This document shows positions 33,880 to 52,274 of a stretch of DNA of 64,000 nt, piece after piece. Position 1 is the stretch's first letter. The number at the start of each line of letters is the position of its first letter. The notes beneath the pieces were generated by a model, which saw nothing but the letters and a program-made list of their open reading frames with translations, was not told the origin of the DNA and did no database searches. The stretch covers positions 186,001-250,000 of the forward strand of contig BAAHQB010000119.1 in the NCBI GenBank assembly GCA_054601695.1, written 5' to 3'. This DNA comes from Amorphochlora amoebiformis (taxonomy: Eukaryota; Cercozoa; Chlorarachniophyceae). A program made the position numbers and the translations under genes.

Positions 33880-34476
33880 GTATATGTGGTCTGGTAGATT
33901 GGGGCCTGGTATATGTCGCTTAAGAAAATATATACAACTGTCGCTTGTCGGGACTAATCCTATGATGACTTAATTGTCGGAGGAATCTCAATTCAGATAG
34001 ATACCTACAAGCGACGGGTGGGGTGGGATGCCGTTTAAAGAAAAAAAAAAAGAATTGATATGATGAACGGTATCTATCACTTGCTTGCCTCACTAGTGTT
34101 TGGACTTGTTCAATATTTGATCACTCCTTTCGCTGAGGTAAGTGGGAATATGGAATACGCGGCAAACGTATTTCATTCAAATTTGTATATGAGTATAATT
34201 CAATCTTTGAGCAATTTCTGCCTTAGTTGATATTGAAACTCAGCAAAGTGAATCAAATTCTTGGCAGTAAGTAAATTCCCATCTGTCTTGATTGATACCA
34301 CAACTCTGATCAAAGAGTAGGTTACCACCACATGTGTGTATGAGTGTGTGTGTGTAAATACTATACATATATATATAAATATATATATATAATATATATA
34401 TATAATATATACATATATATATATATACATTTATATACATACACGTTTACAGGTTTTTTTTGTGTGTCTATGCGTG

Positions 34477-34543
<67 letters not shown>

Positions 34544-34729
34544 GAGATATGTACATATATATATTATATATATATATATATATATATGTAGGAATATATA
34601 TATATGTATGTATGTATATTTATATACGTATAATATTATTTAGTAATTTTTATACATACATATATGTATATAATATATTGCGTGCTTTTGTGTATTAAGT
34701 ACTCATTTGCAGACATATGCGTACACGTA

Positions 34730-34778
<49 letters not shown>

Positions 34779-34935
34779 GTATATATACATACATATATAT
34801 GTGTGTGTTTATGTATATATATATATATACATGTACATATATATACATATGTGTGTGTATATTTATCATATATATGTAGGGATGATCTTTTGAAAGAACA
34901 GAGGGATCTTGACCGCAGGCGAATCGAGGTGTCGG

Positions 34936-34982
<47 letters not shown>

Positions 34983-35135
34983 ATATATATATATATTTAT
35001 ATGTATGTATTTATATTTATATATAGTAAATATACACTATGTAGGGAAACAGAGCGGAGAGAAAGAATATAGCAGATATGAGTGAGTTTGACCGTTTGCA
35101 GTACTTCAAGGACTTGGCAACGGATCTTAAGGTCG

Positions 35136-35183
<48 letters not shown>

Positions 35184-35315
35184 ATATATATATATATAGT
35201 ATACATATATATATATACACACATATATATTGTTTATTTGTACATCTTTTTATGTTTTATATAATTATGTATACATACATGTATGTATGTATATATATAT
35301 ATATGTATATATATG

Positions 35316-35354
<39 letters not shown>

Positions 35355-35720
35355 CACACAATGTGCTTGTTTGTGTGTGAGTGTGTATGTGCGTGTTCGT
35401 GTGTAGAAAATCACAACCAAGATGCTAAGCAGTACGTATGTGTGTGTGTAGATGGTCACGTCCAAGATGTTAAGCAGTACGAAGCTACTCATCAATACCG
35501 AAGAGGTAATATTCTATGTAATATGTATATTCTCAGCGTGAATTCTCTGTAATATGATATGTCATGCGGGTCATGTGATGGTAATGCGAAGTAATGACAT
35601 GTAGACTTCTACTACATTGACTATCCTTTATCTATTACCTGTCGGACGTGAACCTATCGGTAGTTACTTGGTTATGACTTCTGAGGTAGAGTGTTTAGTA
35701 TCGCGTTGACTTAATGATGT

Positions 35721-35773
<53 letters not shown>

Positions 35774-36223
35774 GTCTATGTTAGGTACATATACATATAT
35801 ATTTATATATTTATATATATATTTGTATTTATACGTAAACGTAACAGCTTGCGCAAACCCTTCAAAATCTTGAAAAGTGTCAAAGCTTCCCATCTGACTA
35901 TGACGTCGACCAACCCCATATAGACACACAGACGGGTTCTGCAAGGTCTTTAAATATGATAATACATACATATCTATATATATATATATATATATCACAA
36001 TATATATATATATATATAATACATATTTGTGTATATGTGTGTATATTATACATATATATATACATATATGTATATAATATGTGTGAATATACACACATCT
36101 ATATATTTATATATTCAATATATATGGAGATAGAACTATATTTACGCATATGAACTAACGAACAAAGGGACTAGATATTTGTTTTTTATGTGAGCAGCTG
36201 TGTTCTATATATTTATATATGTA

Positions 36224-36279
<56 letters not shown>

Positions 36280-36731
36280 GTATAATATATACATGCACAC
36301 ATATATAATTACATATATACATATATGCATACCTATACATATATATATTCATATGTATATATCTATGCATAATATATATATATATATAAATATGTATATA
36401 TATACATATAAATATATACATATATAAATATATATATATATATATAAATATATATGTATACATACTTAGGACGGCACCTATGGAATCTGAACCATTGAAG
36501 AACCGATATAAAATCAGGTGTAGCTTACATTTTCACTTGCAAACTTACAATCCGAATCTGTATGTACAACAGTGTCAGTACATGAGTGGATTGGTGGATT
36601 TTTCACATGTGTTGTGATGCGTATGTTACTTGATTTTATGGATACCTTTATATTCAATGCCATATAATATATTTACATGTATGTTTATGTATGTATTATA
36701 TACATATATATATATATATATATATGTATAC

Positions 36732-36762
<31 letters not shown>

Positions 36763-37016
36763 AATATCTGCGCAATATCGGAAAATTCAAATGTGTGAAA
36801 GTGTAATATCTGTAAATATTGCATCTATCCGTACATATTATACATATGTATACATATACATATATAATATATACATATACATATGTAAAGATATATATAT
36901 ATATATATAAATATATTGTATATTTACATGTTGGTATAACATGCTATATAAATATATATGTAAGATATCATAAATTATATACATACATATTTATATATTA
37001 TATATATATATATATA

Positions 37017-37050
<34 letters not shown>

Positions 37051-37525
37051 AATATATATATATATATATGTAGGGATCCGAAAGAGGCAGACATGGACTT
37101 CACGGCAAGCGAGCATGTGAGGAGAGCTTGGGGCGAACAACGGGATATGCCGAAGGGTATTATTTACTTTATGTTCTGCAAACGTACCGTGTAAATATAA
37201 GTATAAACATAGTACACACATAGTACATCTCTATACATATAAATACATATACATATACATATACATATATATGTAGAATATATTATACTATTTTGTAAGA
37301 TTCTATGTTAATATGTACCATGGTACAAATGTACATTATTATTATATGGATTTGCGCCCTTTGCGCCCATAATATGTGCATACCAGTACATAAATACATA
37401 TATATAGATATATATATATATATATATCCGTTGTTACTTATAGCCAGCTCAAGTGATCCGGTGAAGAGTGCGTATCATTCCCTTCGGAGGTATTTTACAT
37501 CTTACATCTACGCGAATATATATAT

Positions 37526-37567
<42 letters not shown>

Positions 37568-37663
37568 CATATATATATATATTATACATATATATATATT
37601 TATTTATTTTTATATATATATATATATATATTACTTGTAATATATATATATATATTACTTGTA

Positions 37664-37698
<35 letters not shown>

Positions 37699-37927
37699 CA
37701 CATATATGCATAAATAATGTGTACAGTCACATTATGTATAGATATATACATATACATAAATATATATATATATGTAATATATGTATACATGTATATATAA
37801 ATATATATTGCAATATATATACATATATGTTGCAATATATACAATATGTGTGTATGTATATATGTGTATGTATATGTATATATACATATTGTATGCAGTC
37901 GTGTAATATATAATTATATATATAGAA

Positions 37928-37959
<32 letters not shown>

Positions 37960-38086
37960 TATACTATATGTATATATTATATAAATATATATATATATAC
38001 ACATATATATATATGTGTGTGTGTGTTGGTGCACATGAATGTATGCAACATGTCTTATATACAATGCATGTCTTATACTTTGATCT

Positions 38087-38157
<71 letters not shown>

Positions 38158-38445
38158 CAAACCTATATATATATATATATATATATATACGCGTACATTC
38201 GAGTTACTATGTATAGCGTGTGTCCCATGTATACAAAGGTATAGATATAGAAATACGAGTGTACTTATATGTATGTGTAATACATATTTGCCAGCGTGGA
38301 TGATATGAAACGTGGAGGAAGCTCGAGATTCAAAAGTAAATATATTTATATATATAATATATGTATATATATTATATATGTATATATATATACCTACATA
38401 TATATATTTGTATGTTTGTGTCCACACCAAGAATGTGCATGTACA

Positions 38446-38492
<47 letters not shown>

Positions 38493-38588
38493 ACAGCTAC
38501 TTCATCGGAAGTCGACCGTCTCTTCGACCAAATGGATCTCAACAGAGTAATCTATTTGAATGTGTATACCTGTAGACGTACATGAGGC

Positions 38589-38668
<80 letters not shown>

Positions 38669-39159
38669 CATAAATATATAAATATATATTTATACGTTTG
38701 TATAATATGTGAGGGCTAGGGTCCGGATTAGGTTAATGTTAGAGTTAGGGTTATTGTTAGGGTTAGGGTAAGGGTTAGAGCATTGGGTTAGGGTTATGTT
38801 TAGGGTTATGTTGGGCTAGGGCTAGGTACAAAGTTATGGTTAATGCCAGTGTTACGGTTAGTGTTTGGTAGGATTAGGGTTAGGGTTAAGGCTAGGCTTA
38901 GAAGCGGGTTAGGGTTAGGGTTAGGGTAGGGTTAGACTTAGGGTTAGGGTTAGCGTTAGGTTAGTATTAGCAGGGTTACTGTTTTATGGTTAGGGTTTGG
39001 TTAGCAATAGTAAGGTTAGGGCTAGGGTTAGGTTATGGTAGTTATGGTTAAGGGTGAGGGATTGGGTTACAATCAGGTAGGGTTAGGGATATGATGTCGT
39101 GTACTAGGAAGGTTGATCAATTTGGGAAATCTAAGATATGTTATATAAATATATATTCG

Positions 39160-39190
<31 letters not shown>

Positions 39191-39250
39191 GTATATATAT
39201 ACATATATGTATATGTAATTTATTACAAACGCAAGCATGATATGAACGTG

Positions 39251-39304
<54 letters not shown>

Positions 39305-39621
39305 AATATATATGTGTATACAATACCCTAAATCGTGGTGATGTATTCCACGCAGTGCCAAATCCCTCTAATTTAGATGTAAATACATATATATATATAT
39401 ATATATATGAATAAATATATATATATATTATACATATATATATATATATACATATATACATATATATAATATATATATATATAATTTATATATATATGCA
39501 TAGTGCTTCGTTCCGTCTACGTGAAAAATGCTCCGAAACCCCAAACTCCCTTAAATGTGTCACATGCAAAAAGAAAATCACAAACCCAAGTGGTCTATGA
39601 CAACACAATTGTCGTGCATAG

Positions 39622-39663
<42 letters not shown>

Positions 39664-40398
39664 TAGAAAAATGTATACATATATATATATATATATATAT
39701 GTTTGTTTGTGTTCGTGCATAAATGTATATATATAATACATATATACATATACATATATATATATATATAATATATATATTTGTTATTAATTTATATATA
39801 TATGCACAATATGTAAAAACAAATATAATAATAATAATATATACATATATATATATTTATAAAATATATATATATGCATAGAATATACACATACATATCT
39901 AAGGATGGAGTTATCTCCCGCTCGGAGTTCCGTTCTGGTGTGGCGTCCGATGTAATGGTAATATTGCGCACCGACAGATGCGAATAAGCATATATAATAT
40001 ATATAAATATACACACATATATATATATATATATATATAAATATATATATATGTGTGTGTAATATATGTATATATAGTATACATTTATATATACAATGTA
40101 TGTAAATACTTGGAAGCATACACCTTATTCTCTTTGTTTCATGTACGCTTACATTAATTCATGTATATGTATATATCTACGGATATATTACATGTAAACA
40201 CAACTATGTTTCCATTTAGCATCAAGGTGGACACGGAACACTAGGCGTTGACCTTGGTACGATTGTAATCCTAATCATGAAGAAAATATTTCATCTTTTC
40301 TTAGATGTTTTTGTGTTGTGTATTCATTTTTGATCCCTTGAAACTTTTTTGATGTATCAGATGCTGATTATATGCCGATGGGCGATTACACACTGTAA
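20229..40398 (+). CDS. Coiled-coil protein with one C-terminal EF-hand, more than 35 small exons
   Basis: I do not recognise this gene. ATG 20229-20231 (MTRFYGETK) joins in phase to 20459-20533 ([12 protein letters not shown]). Further exons, each with AG acceptor and GT donor, lie near 21911, 22081, 24505, 24588, 24784, 25244, 25758, 25989, 26203, 26660, 26982, 27738, 28486, 28673, 29126, 29610, 30144, 30425, 30945, 31412, 31837, 32219, 32610, 32991, 34878, 35045, 35405-35512, 35848, 36468, 37072, 37441, 38293, 38494, 39903, 40218 and 40361. Their translations are Lys/Glu/Leu-rich heptad sequence ([42 protein letters not shown]). Exons 38494 and 39903 join to [18 protein letters not shown], a canonical EF-hand loop with D, N, D, G, I, S and E in the expected places. 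The end is [12 protein letters not shown] with TAA at 40396-40398. The phase between the exons near 22081 and 24505 is unresolved, so a small exon may be missing. A Ca2+-responsive structural or tethering role is inference only. Confidence 0.72.
22441..22795 (+). mobile_element. SINE-like dispersed repeat, copy 2 (5'-truncated)
   Basis: It begins at the B-box-like region (TTGATTGAGATCC) directly after a TA run, so the A-box part is missing. It continues with TGACGTCATG, a TACCGGGTGAGGC segment and CTCCAGCAATCTCCGG, and ends GCTCTAACA followed by (TA)n. Its end (GCTATCGATATCTACTTATC) matches copy 1. It lies in the 22.1-24.5 kb intron of the coiled-coil gene. Confidence 0.68.
23041..23365 (+). 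mobile_element. SINE-like dispersed repeat, copy 3, with a clear A box
   Basis: It starts TAGCTCAGCGGTTTGGTA, which contains an exact match to the tRNA A-box consensus TRGCNNAGYGG. CTGGTAGTCC follows, then a weakened B-box region. It shares CTACCGGG, GATCTCCAATCATCTCC and other words with the other copies, although its central part diverges most. It lies 250 bp from copy 2 in the same intron and orientation. Confidence 0.66.
35405..35512 (+). repeat. Tandem duplicate of a short exon segment
   Basis: AAAATCACAACCAAGATGCT and ATGGTCACGTCCAAGATGTT each follow a TAG acceptor-like end, are both continued by AAGCAGTACG, and are separated by a short (GT)n run. Translations are ITTKMLSST and [17 protein letters not shown]. 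Only the second has a good GT donor, at 35512, so the first may be a decayed or alternative copy. Confidence 0.7.
38705..39090 (+). repeat. About 385 bp degenerate telomere-like (GGGTTA)n tract in an intron
   Basis: Dense GGGTTAGGGTTAGG-type words with many variants (GGGCTA, GGTTAC, GTTAGAC). It occupies the intron between the two exons that encode the EF-hand loop. It is the largest of the telomere-like tracts here. Confidence 0.85.
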
Positions 40399-40554
40399 GT
40401 GAAAGCAAATATGTATAACGTTTTACTTATGTATAAATGTAGGTAAAACTTATGTTCATTCTTTCAATACAAATGAATTGTTATATTTACAAAAGACATA
40501 TTTGTCTAGTTTATGTCCTATACAGTACGTATATTTACATATGTTAAATTATGT

Positions 40555-40592
<38 letters not shown>

Positions 40593-42071
40593 CATATCTT
40601 TGTATATATTCACATATATCTATATTATGTATATATATATATATTGATATGCTTATGTAGACATGAAATACCCACATGAATAGAACAGACGTATGATAAT
40701 CACATATATCCACATATATACATATATATATATATATGTGTGTGTGTGTGTATGTAAATGTATATACGTATACATATATATTATATACATATTAATATAA
40801 ATATATATATATATGTAGAGATATGTGTACATATACAAACATCTATACATATACAAACATGTATTCACATATATATATATATATATATATAATATATGTG
40901 TGTGTATGAAATATATATATTTATAAATATATATACATATTTTTATATATATGTACGTATATATTGTATGTATGAATACATAGATATATGTGTGTGTGTT
41001 GCATAAGTATACACGCACGCATACTACACATATAAATATATATATATTATGTATACATATATATATATAATATATATATATATATAAATATATAGATTTT
41101 AGTTCATCTAATTCCCTTCTTAATAAATAGGTACAAGAAGATCTCGAAGCATTCAATCTAGCGATGTGCTTGATCACCGTTCAATTAAATACATTAAAAG
41201 TTACCCGACTACAGTAGTCATGCATTATCATTGAGTCACTGGTACCGCTAGTTTCACAGTAACTAGAGTAATCCCTAGAATCCAGGTAATGGACTGTCTA
41301 GACTGTGCTATTTCTAGTATTTCTAATATATATACTAGACTCTCAATGAACATCTAGAACATATGTATACTAGGTCTAGTAGGTACTAGAGGTATATCCA
41401 GCTGTACTATCCACTACCTGACTACTAGTACGAGTACTACTAGCTAGCTAGTACTACCTCTAGACCTGACTACCTAGCTACTACTAGCACTAGACACTAG
41501 CTAGACTAGAGACAAGTCTAGCAAGTAGATCCAGACGAAAACATAGATTCTAGATCTAGTATATATCTAGAGATCCTTTAACTACCTAGTTTAATTATAT
41601 TACTAGATTATACTAGTTATATATATATCTCATAGTACAGTAATAATGACTAGACTAGTAGAATGACTGGAATGAATAGCTCTAGAGCTAAATATCTAGA
41701 ATATACCCTACTTCTAGTACTTCTAGCTAGGTAGTACTTCTACTAGTCTAGTCTTGCAAGTAGTACTTGTTTCATGATCTAGATGATCTAGAGTACAAGC
41801 ACTATATCTAGTGTACACATATATATATATATATATATTAGATAGATCTATATCTGATATCTAGTCCGATAGCTCTCATTTGAAAGTATTATCTAGTTAC
41901 TAGAGAGTTACATCTACTAGATCTAGTATCGATCCGAAGGATAGAGGCTTTTCTTTTACCTATGTCCTAGTGTGTGTATAGATAGTACGCGTTATATACT
42001 GATATATCCGAGTTATTTTAATGCACACAACGAGAGTGCTGCACGGTGTCGATTGATAAACGATATTTTTT
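40399..42071. other. Convergent 3'-3' spacer, extremely CTAG-rich at 41220-41960
   Basis: This lies between the stop codons of the coiled-coil gene (+) and prefoldin 3 (-). The first part, 40550-41100, is TA/GT microsatellite. From about 41220 to 41960, CTAG occurs dozens of times, often inside longer palindromes (GTACTAGTAC-like, TCTAGA, GCTAGCTAGC). I see no coding exon, tRNA or terminal repeat pair. Confidence 0.85.
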
Positions 42072-45696
<3,625 letters not shown>

Positions 45697-46197
45697 TTTT
45701 GTTAAGTTGATTTTCTCGGCACGATCTGGTGTCCCGCCGATGTCCATATCATTCCGAACCTTCGGCCCGGGTCTTGAGTTGACTTCCCCAAACTCGCCCT
45801 AATCTCAGGTACAACACCTTCGATATACCTGCGACGTATGCATATATGTAACAAGAAGATGTTGGATTCGAAATTTAGCTGGTTAGGGCTTTGGAGGCTT
45901 TGATAGTGGTAAGAGTTGAAGCCGTTGAAATGAGATAAGGGTGGTGTACTTTCTCACCGGAAGTTGTAGAGCTGATTGTCCATACCCCAATCTCCCCTTT
46001 ATGAACTCCAGCCCCCAAGCTCTTTCGGTCAAACAATTTGTCACCTTTTCTCGTATTCCCCTCCTCACCCTCTGCGGAATGTCCATAAGGCAGAAAGTGT
46101 CGGATGCTGAAGGCATTCTCTTTGTTTGAAGTTTGAACGCTTTCATGTTGTTGTATTTGATACCTACCAGGAACGACTTGACAAGGCCGTTACCAGA
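45697..46197. other. Divergent spacer between prefoldin 3 and the TSTD2-like gene
   Basis: 500 bp of balanced composition, without TA tracts or CTAG clustering. It presumably contains both promoters. Short frames (for example 45883-46146 minus) lack any recognisable feature. Confidence 0.6.
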
Positions 46198-46779
46198 ATG
46201 TCGACCGGGGATAAGAAATCAAACGAAGATCCTGGGGAAACACAAAGGTAAAATACATGTGGATACGCGGAATATGAAAATCTTCATCTGCGCGTGTACA
46301 CAGGAGCGAGAAGTATGAAGTGATATTATTCTACAAATATGTCTTAATTCCGGACGTGAAAAAGTTGGTGGATCACCAGAAGGATTTGTGCAGGGACCTA
46401 GGACTCTTGGGAAGGTGTATTAATACATGCATAATATATAATATATATACATATTACACACACATATATATACTTACGTAATATCAATGCGTACACATAT
46501 ATACATATATATATATATATATATAAATATATGCATATATGCAAATATATATATATATATATTTATATATAATATATATATATATATATCACATATTCTT
46601 ATAAATTATTTTATGTATGTATGTGAAGTATAAACTTAATACAACGTGGAAATCCTCAATTTTCCCCCAGGGTTCTCATTGGCCCCGAGGGCGTCAATGG
46701 AACACTGAGTGGCGAGAAAGCAAAAATTGAGAGGTATATAAAATGTATATACATACATATATATATATATACATAAATA

Positions 46780-46846
<67 letters not shown>

Positions 46847-46930
46847 GTGTGTGTGTAAATATGTATGTATGAATGTATATGTGTCTGTTTTTTACACGAT
46901 TTATGCACATATTTATATATATATATATAA

Positions 46931-46977
<47 letters not shown>

Positions 46978-47016
46978 TAATGTTCATCTATATGCAATGT
47001 ATAGATATTTATCGAT

Positions 47017-47061
<45 letters not shown>

Positions 47062-47312
47062 ATATGTATGAATATATTTTTATTTAAACAGGTATACTAA
47101 GGCTGTTGAGTCGTACGAAGGGAAGATTTTTGACGGAGTAGAATCCATCACATCCAACATACAATTTGCGCATATCATATATAAATATATATACATATAC
47201 TGGCACGCAAATGTTTATATATATATATATATGTATCAATATATATATATATATATAGATATATATGTAAATGTATATATATATATATATATACTTGCAC
47301 GTCAATGTTTAC

Positions 47313-47345
<33 letters not shown>

Positions 47346-47411
47346 AATCTAGATACATCTATATGATATATATATATATATGCAAATATGTACATATATA
47401 TATATATATAC

Positions 47412-47445
<34 letters not shown>

Positions 47446-47577
47446 TATATGTGTGTACATTCAACCACATTTTAATATATCAACATGTATATAATATATG
47501 TATATACATATAATATATATACACATGTATATACACAATATACATATATATATATATGTCTAATCTAATCTAAACTG

Positions 47578-47655
<78 letters not shown>

Positions 47656-47957
47656 GTATATTTATACATGCATATATGTATTTACATAAAAATGTATACA
47701 TATATATGTATATATATATATATAATATAATGTTTATGTTTGTGCGTATTATGCCCACATCTGAACCTGTCTTCCGCTTCTCTCCTGTTGTTCTATCTGC
47801 CTAGTCTCTTCTGCCTTTTTCGCTCTCCCTCTAACCCACCTCCACATACCCTCTGTATCTCCCTCTCTCATACAAACCTACATATATATAAATTTATACG
47901 AAATGTATTCATTTATATGTAACTAAACACATATACATATATATTTATATACACACT

Positions 47958-48001
<44 letters not shown>

Positions 48002-48036
48002 TTATATGTTATATATATATATATATACACATATAT

Positions 48037-48073
<37 letters not shown>

Positions 48074-48922
48074 CATAGACAAGTATATTATTTAATGTAT
48101 CATATCCATTTCATTTAAATATATCTGTTTACATGTGCACAGATCCAATGGAAAACAAGCACCTCAGGGACACACCCTTTCGCAGATCTCCAGGTAAATA
48201 GCCTTTTTATTCTTGCCTTAACCTTAACTCTAACCCCATACCTAACCTGAACCCTAACCCTAGCCCCAACCTTATATTATATATATATATGTATGTGTAC
48301 AAATATATTTATATATGTATATTGTATATGTAGTTGACGCAGCGGTATGGTAGTGGTAGTCCAGGATTCGATTGAAGTCCGTGTGGATTATGAATAACTC
48401 GATTGGAACAAGTTGGGTATGTGCACAGAGCATCTCGCGAACTCCCTCGAATCTTCTGAGAAGTTTCCGTGAACGTGACATAGCATGATGTCACGTCTTT
48501 AAACTACACGGTAGTACTGGTAGTATCAGATGAGGCGAGCTCTAGCAATCTCCGAATCTCCAGTGGCTCTAACAGTATATCTAAACACACACATATAAAT
48601 GTATATGTACATATATATATATATATTTCAATATATGTACAAATATATATAATATATACATACATATATATATATATGTACATACATACATACATATATA
48701 TAAATATACATACATAAATGCATACGAAATGCATAGTATACATGTATAATACACGTAATTGTTATGCATGTGTATGCAGATAAAGCAAGTGAAAGAGATT
48801 GTGTCAAGCGGTGGTATGAATATTAACCCAGCCCACAACCCAGGTGACACATGTCCTGAAATAACGTAACCTTATGCTTTCATAAACCTTATACCTCGGT
48901 AAACACACAGGAGATTCAATAT

Positions 48923-48956
<34 letters not shown>

Positions 48957-49416
48957 CATGTATATAAATAAAAATAAAAAAAAATATATATATATATATA
49001 TGTGTGTGTGTATATGTGTGTTACAGATGTGTATATGTATCTGTGTATGTAAATATAATATATGAATCCTTATTGCACATTAGGCAGCGGTGGAGTTCAT
49101 TTAAGTCCTCGTTCGTTTCATAAGTAACGCAATATATATACTATAAATATGTATGCATGTGTACGATATATACACTCATATATATATGTATATATTATAT
49201 GTATTTATATATATTATATCTCTATATAAATGTATTACATTATACGTATATACATATAAAATATACATATATGTATATATATATATAGATATGTGTGTAT
49301 GTGTGTGGTGCACAAACGCATGTGGATGTTTATGGTTTATTTTTAAGATTTCGTAATCTGATTTATTTTAAACACGATAATAGGAGGCAAGCATGTACTC
49401 TTTACATATATCTTAA

Positions 49417-49447
<31 letters not shown>

Positions 49448-49779
49448 GTATACACATACATATATAGTCTATATATATATAATTTTTACACATATATTAT
49501 CTATATCTATATATATAAAATATATATACATACTATATATATATATATTCCACAAAGATATATATGTACACTATCTTATATCTATACATTATCTTATATC
49601 TGTATATATATATATATGTAATGTAAGTATATATATATTCTACAATACATATATATATATACATACACACATATATATATATATATATGTGTGTGTGTGT
49701 ATGTATATATGCATATAATTCTACATATATCTATATCTACATATACATATATACATATGTGCATATATATATATATGTG

Positions 49780-49815
<36 letters not shown>

Positions 49816-49987
49816 ATATATATAGATATATATGTGTATACATATGTATACATGTAATTCTACATATATCTACATCTACATATACAAATATATATATATA
49901 TGTATATATATTTGTTTTTATACATATTTTTATATATTTTCACGTATATACACATACATGTATATATATATATATACATATATTTAA

Positions 49988-50021
<34 letters not shown>

Positions 50022-50570
50022 AGATATATATATATATGTATAAATATATATATATATATGTCACATAGGGCACTTGCTGAGGGGAGCAGGGAGGATACCG
50101 TCATTATTGACGTTAGGTATACAAATATTCGTATATGCTAACCCTTATACTTCTCATATCTTAATTATGAGAAAATCGCCCTTCTCTTTTCTTAATGCAT
50201 GTGGATCACCATACAAAAGATAATATACATTATATATATATATATATATATATATTGTGTATTTATATATATATTAGATATAGAGTAAAAACATATATAT
50301 ATATATATCCAAAAAGATATGTAAATATAACTTAGAAGTATTGCATAAACAGGAAAAAGGAATACATGCAAATAGCGAAATTAAGGGAATTGAACGGGCT
50401 AGGAAAGGAGATTTTTGAATATATACATTCTAACATACGTATATATGTAGAAATCGGTGGGAGTATGCATTGGGTCACTTCAAGACCAAGAACATCGTAT
50501 GGTTCAATTCTGAGTACAATACGTAATATACGATTGTATCGTAGTATATGTATATATATGTACATATTTA

Positions 50571-50617
<47 letters not shown>

Positions 50618-51571
50618 CCGCTGTCGATCCCGATACAAAAACGTACTCAGAATTCAAACAGTGGATAGACAGGTATACTCACCGCCCTGGGATATATATA
50701 TATATATATATATATGTATGCATATATTTGTCCTCTAAAATTACATATGTATACATATATGTGGTTGCACATGTATACATATATATATATATATATACCT
50801 ATATATATATATATATATGTGACCATACATACATTAAATATGTATTATATATGTGTATGTATAAACGTATATATTGATATACTTTCATATATAAGAAATG
50901 TTAACATATAAATATCTATATATATTCGTGATCCTGATGTATCAATGTATACATGTAATATATAATTATATCTGCTGCATGTATATATATATATATATAT
51001 ATATTTATATAATATATATAGTTGTATACAAGAATTTATATCTCAGACAAGCAGAGACGTTTAAGTCAAAGAAAGTCCTCATGTACTGTACAGGGGTTAA
51101 GACCACAACCAAAACCAAGCCTCTAATCCTAAATCCAAACCTGACCCTCACTCTCCACTAACCCGATCTCTCCTGCTCTCGCGCTCTTCCGTCCCTTCTC
51201 GCTCGCCCTGTTTCAGTTTTATCTTACTAGCGCTCGCCTTCTTCACCTCCCTTCTCTCTTCCCTCTAGCTCTCCCTCATTTCCCTTCTTTCGGCATGATG
51301 GGCTCCAAGGGAGTCTGACTCCTAAGCCTAAAGCGGCTAATTGTAGGGGATCCGTTGCGAAACGGCTTCTGCCTATCTGAAGCTCAAAGGTTTTAACAAA
51401 TATCAAATACTTGCAATAACTATGCTCTTATCCCTAACGTGTAGTCTAATCTGTATCTAACGTGAAGTCTAATCTGTACCTAAGCCTAACAATGTCACTT
51501 TCTATTGGCGGTATGGATGTGTGATATATATGTATGTATATATATATATATATATATATGCAGGTTTACAT

Positions 51572-51623
<52 letters not shown>

Positions 51624-52236
51624 ATATTTATATATATATATATATATATTTATGTATATATATATATAATACGTATATATATATATATTATATATACACA
51701 TATACATATGTGTGTGTATATTTATTTATACAATACATGTATATACATATATATATATATGTATATTTATATATATATATATATACATATTTATATAGAA
51801 TTCTCCTTATATTATATGCATATATATATGTATACGATACTATGCAACTAAAACTTACATGCACATCTCCATTTAGGAGCTAAGAATGTCTCCCAGCTCC
51901 AAGGAGGAATTCACAAGTAGGTCTAGGTTAGATTTAAATTGGTTATGCCCAGAGTTTAGGTTGGGATAGGAATCAAGCCTACGATTTAGTCGCGAAGTGT
52001 AGGGTAGGCGTTAGGGCCAAGCTTACTAAGGAATAAAATAGGTTTAGGTGAGGGTTAGGGTTACATGAGTGTGGGAGGAACGAGGGTTAGTAATATGATT
52101 AGGGCAAAATTTAAAACTTGAATATATGTGAATTCATGTACGATGCATGTTATACATATGTAAATATTTATATTTATGTATACACACACATATATATATA
52201 TATGTATATAATATTACATTTACATGTTGTATGTGT

Positions 52237-52274
<38 letters not shown>

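Noticed and set aside
38705-39090. A chromosome end or subtelomere
   Set aside because: The GGGTTA units are irregular and coding exons of the same gene continue on both sides.
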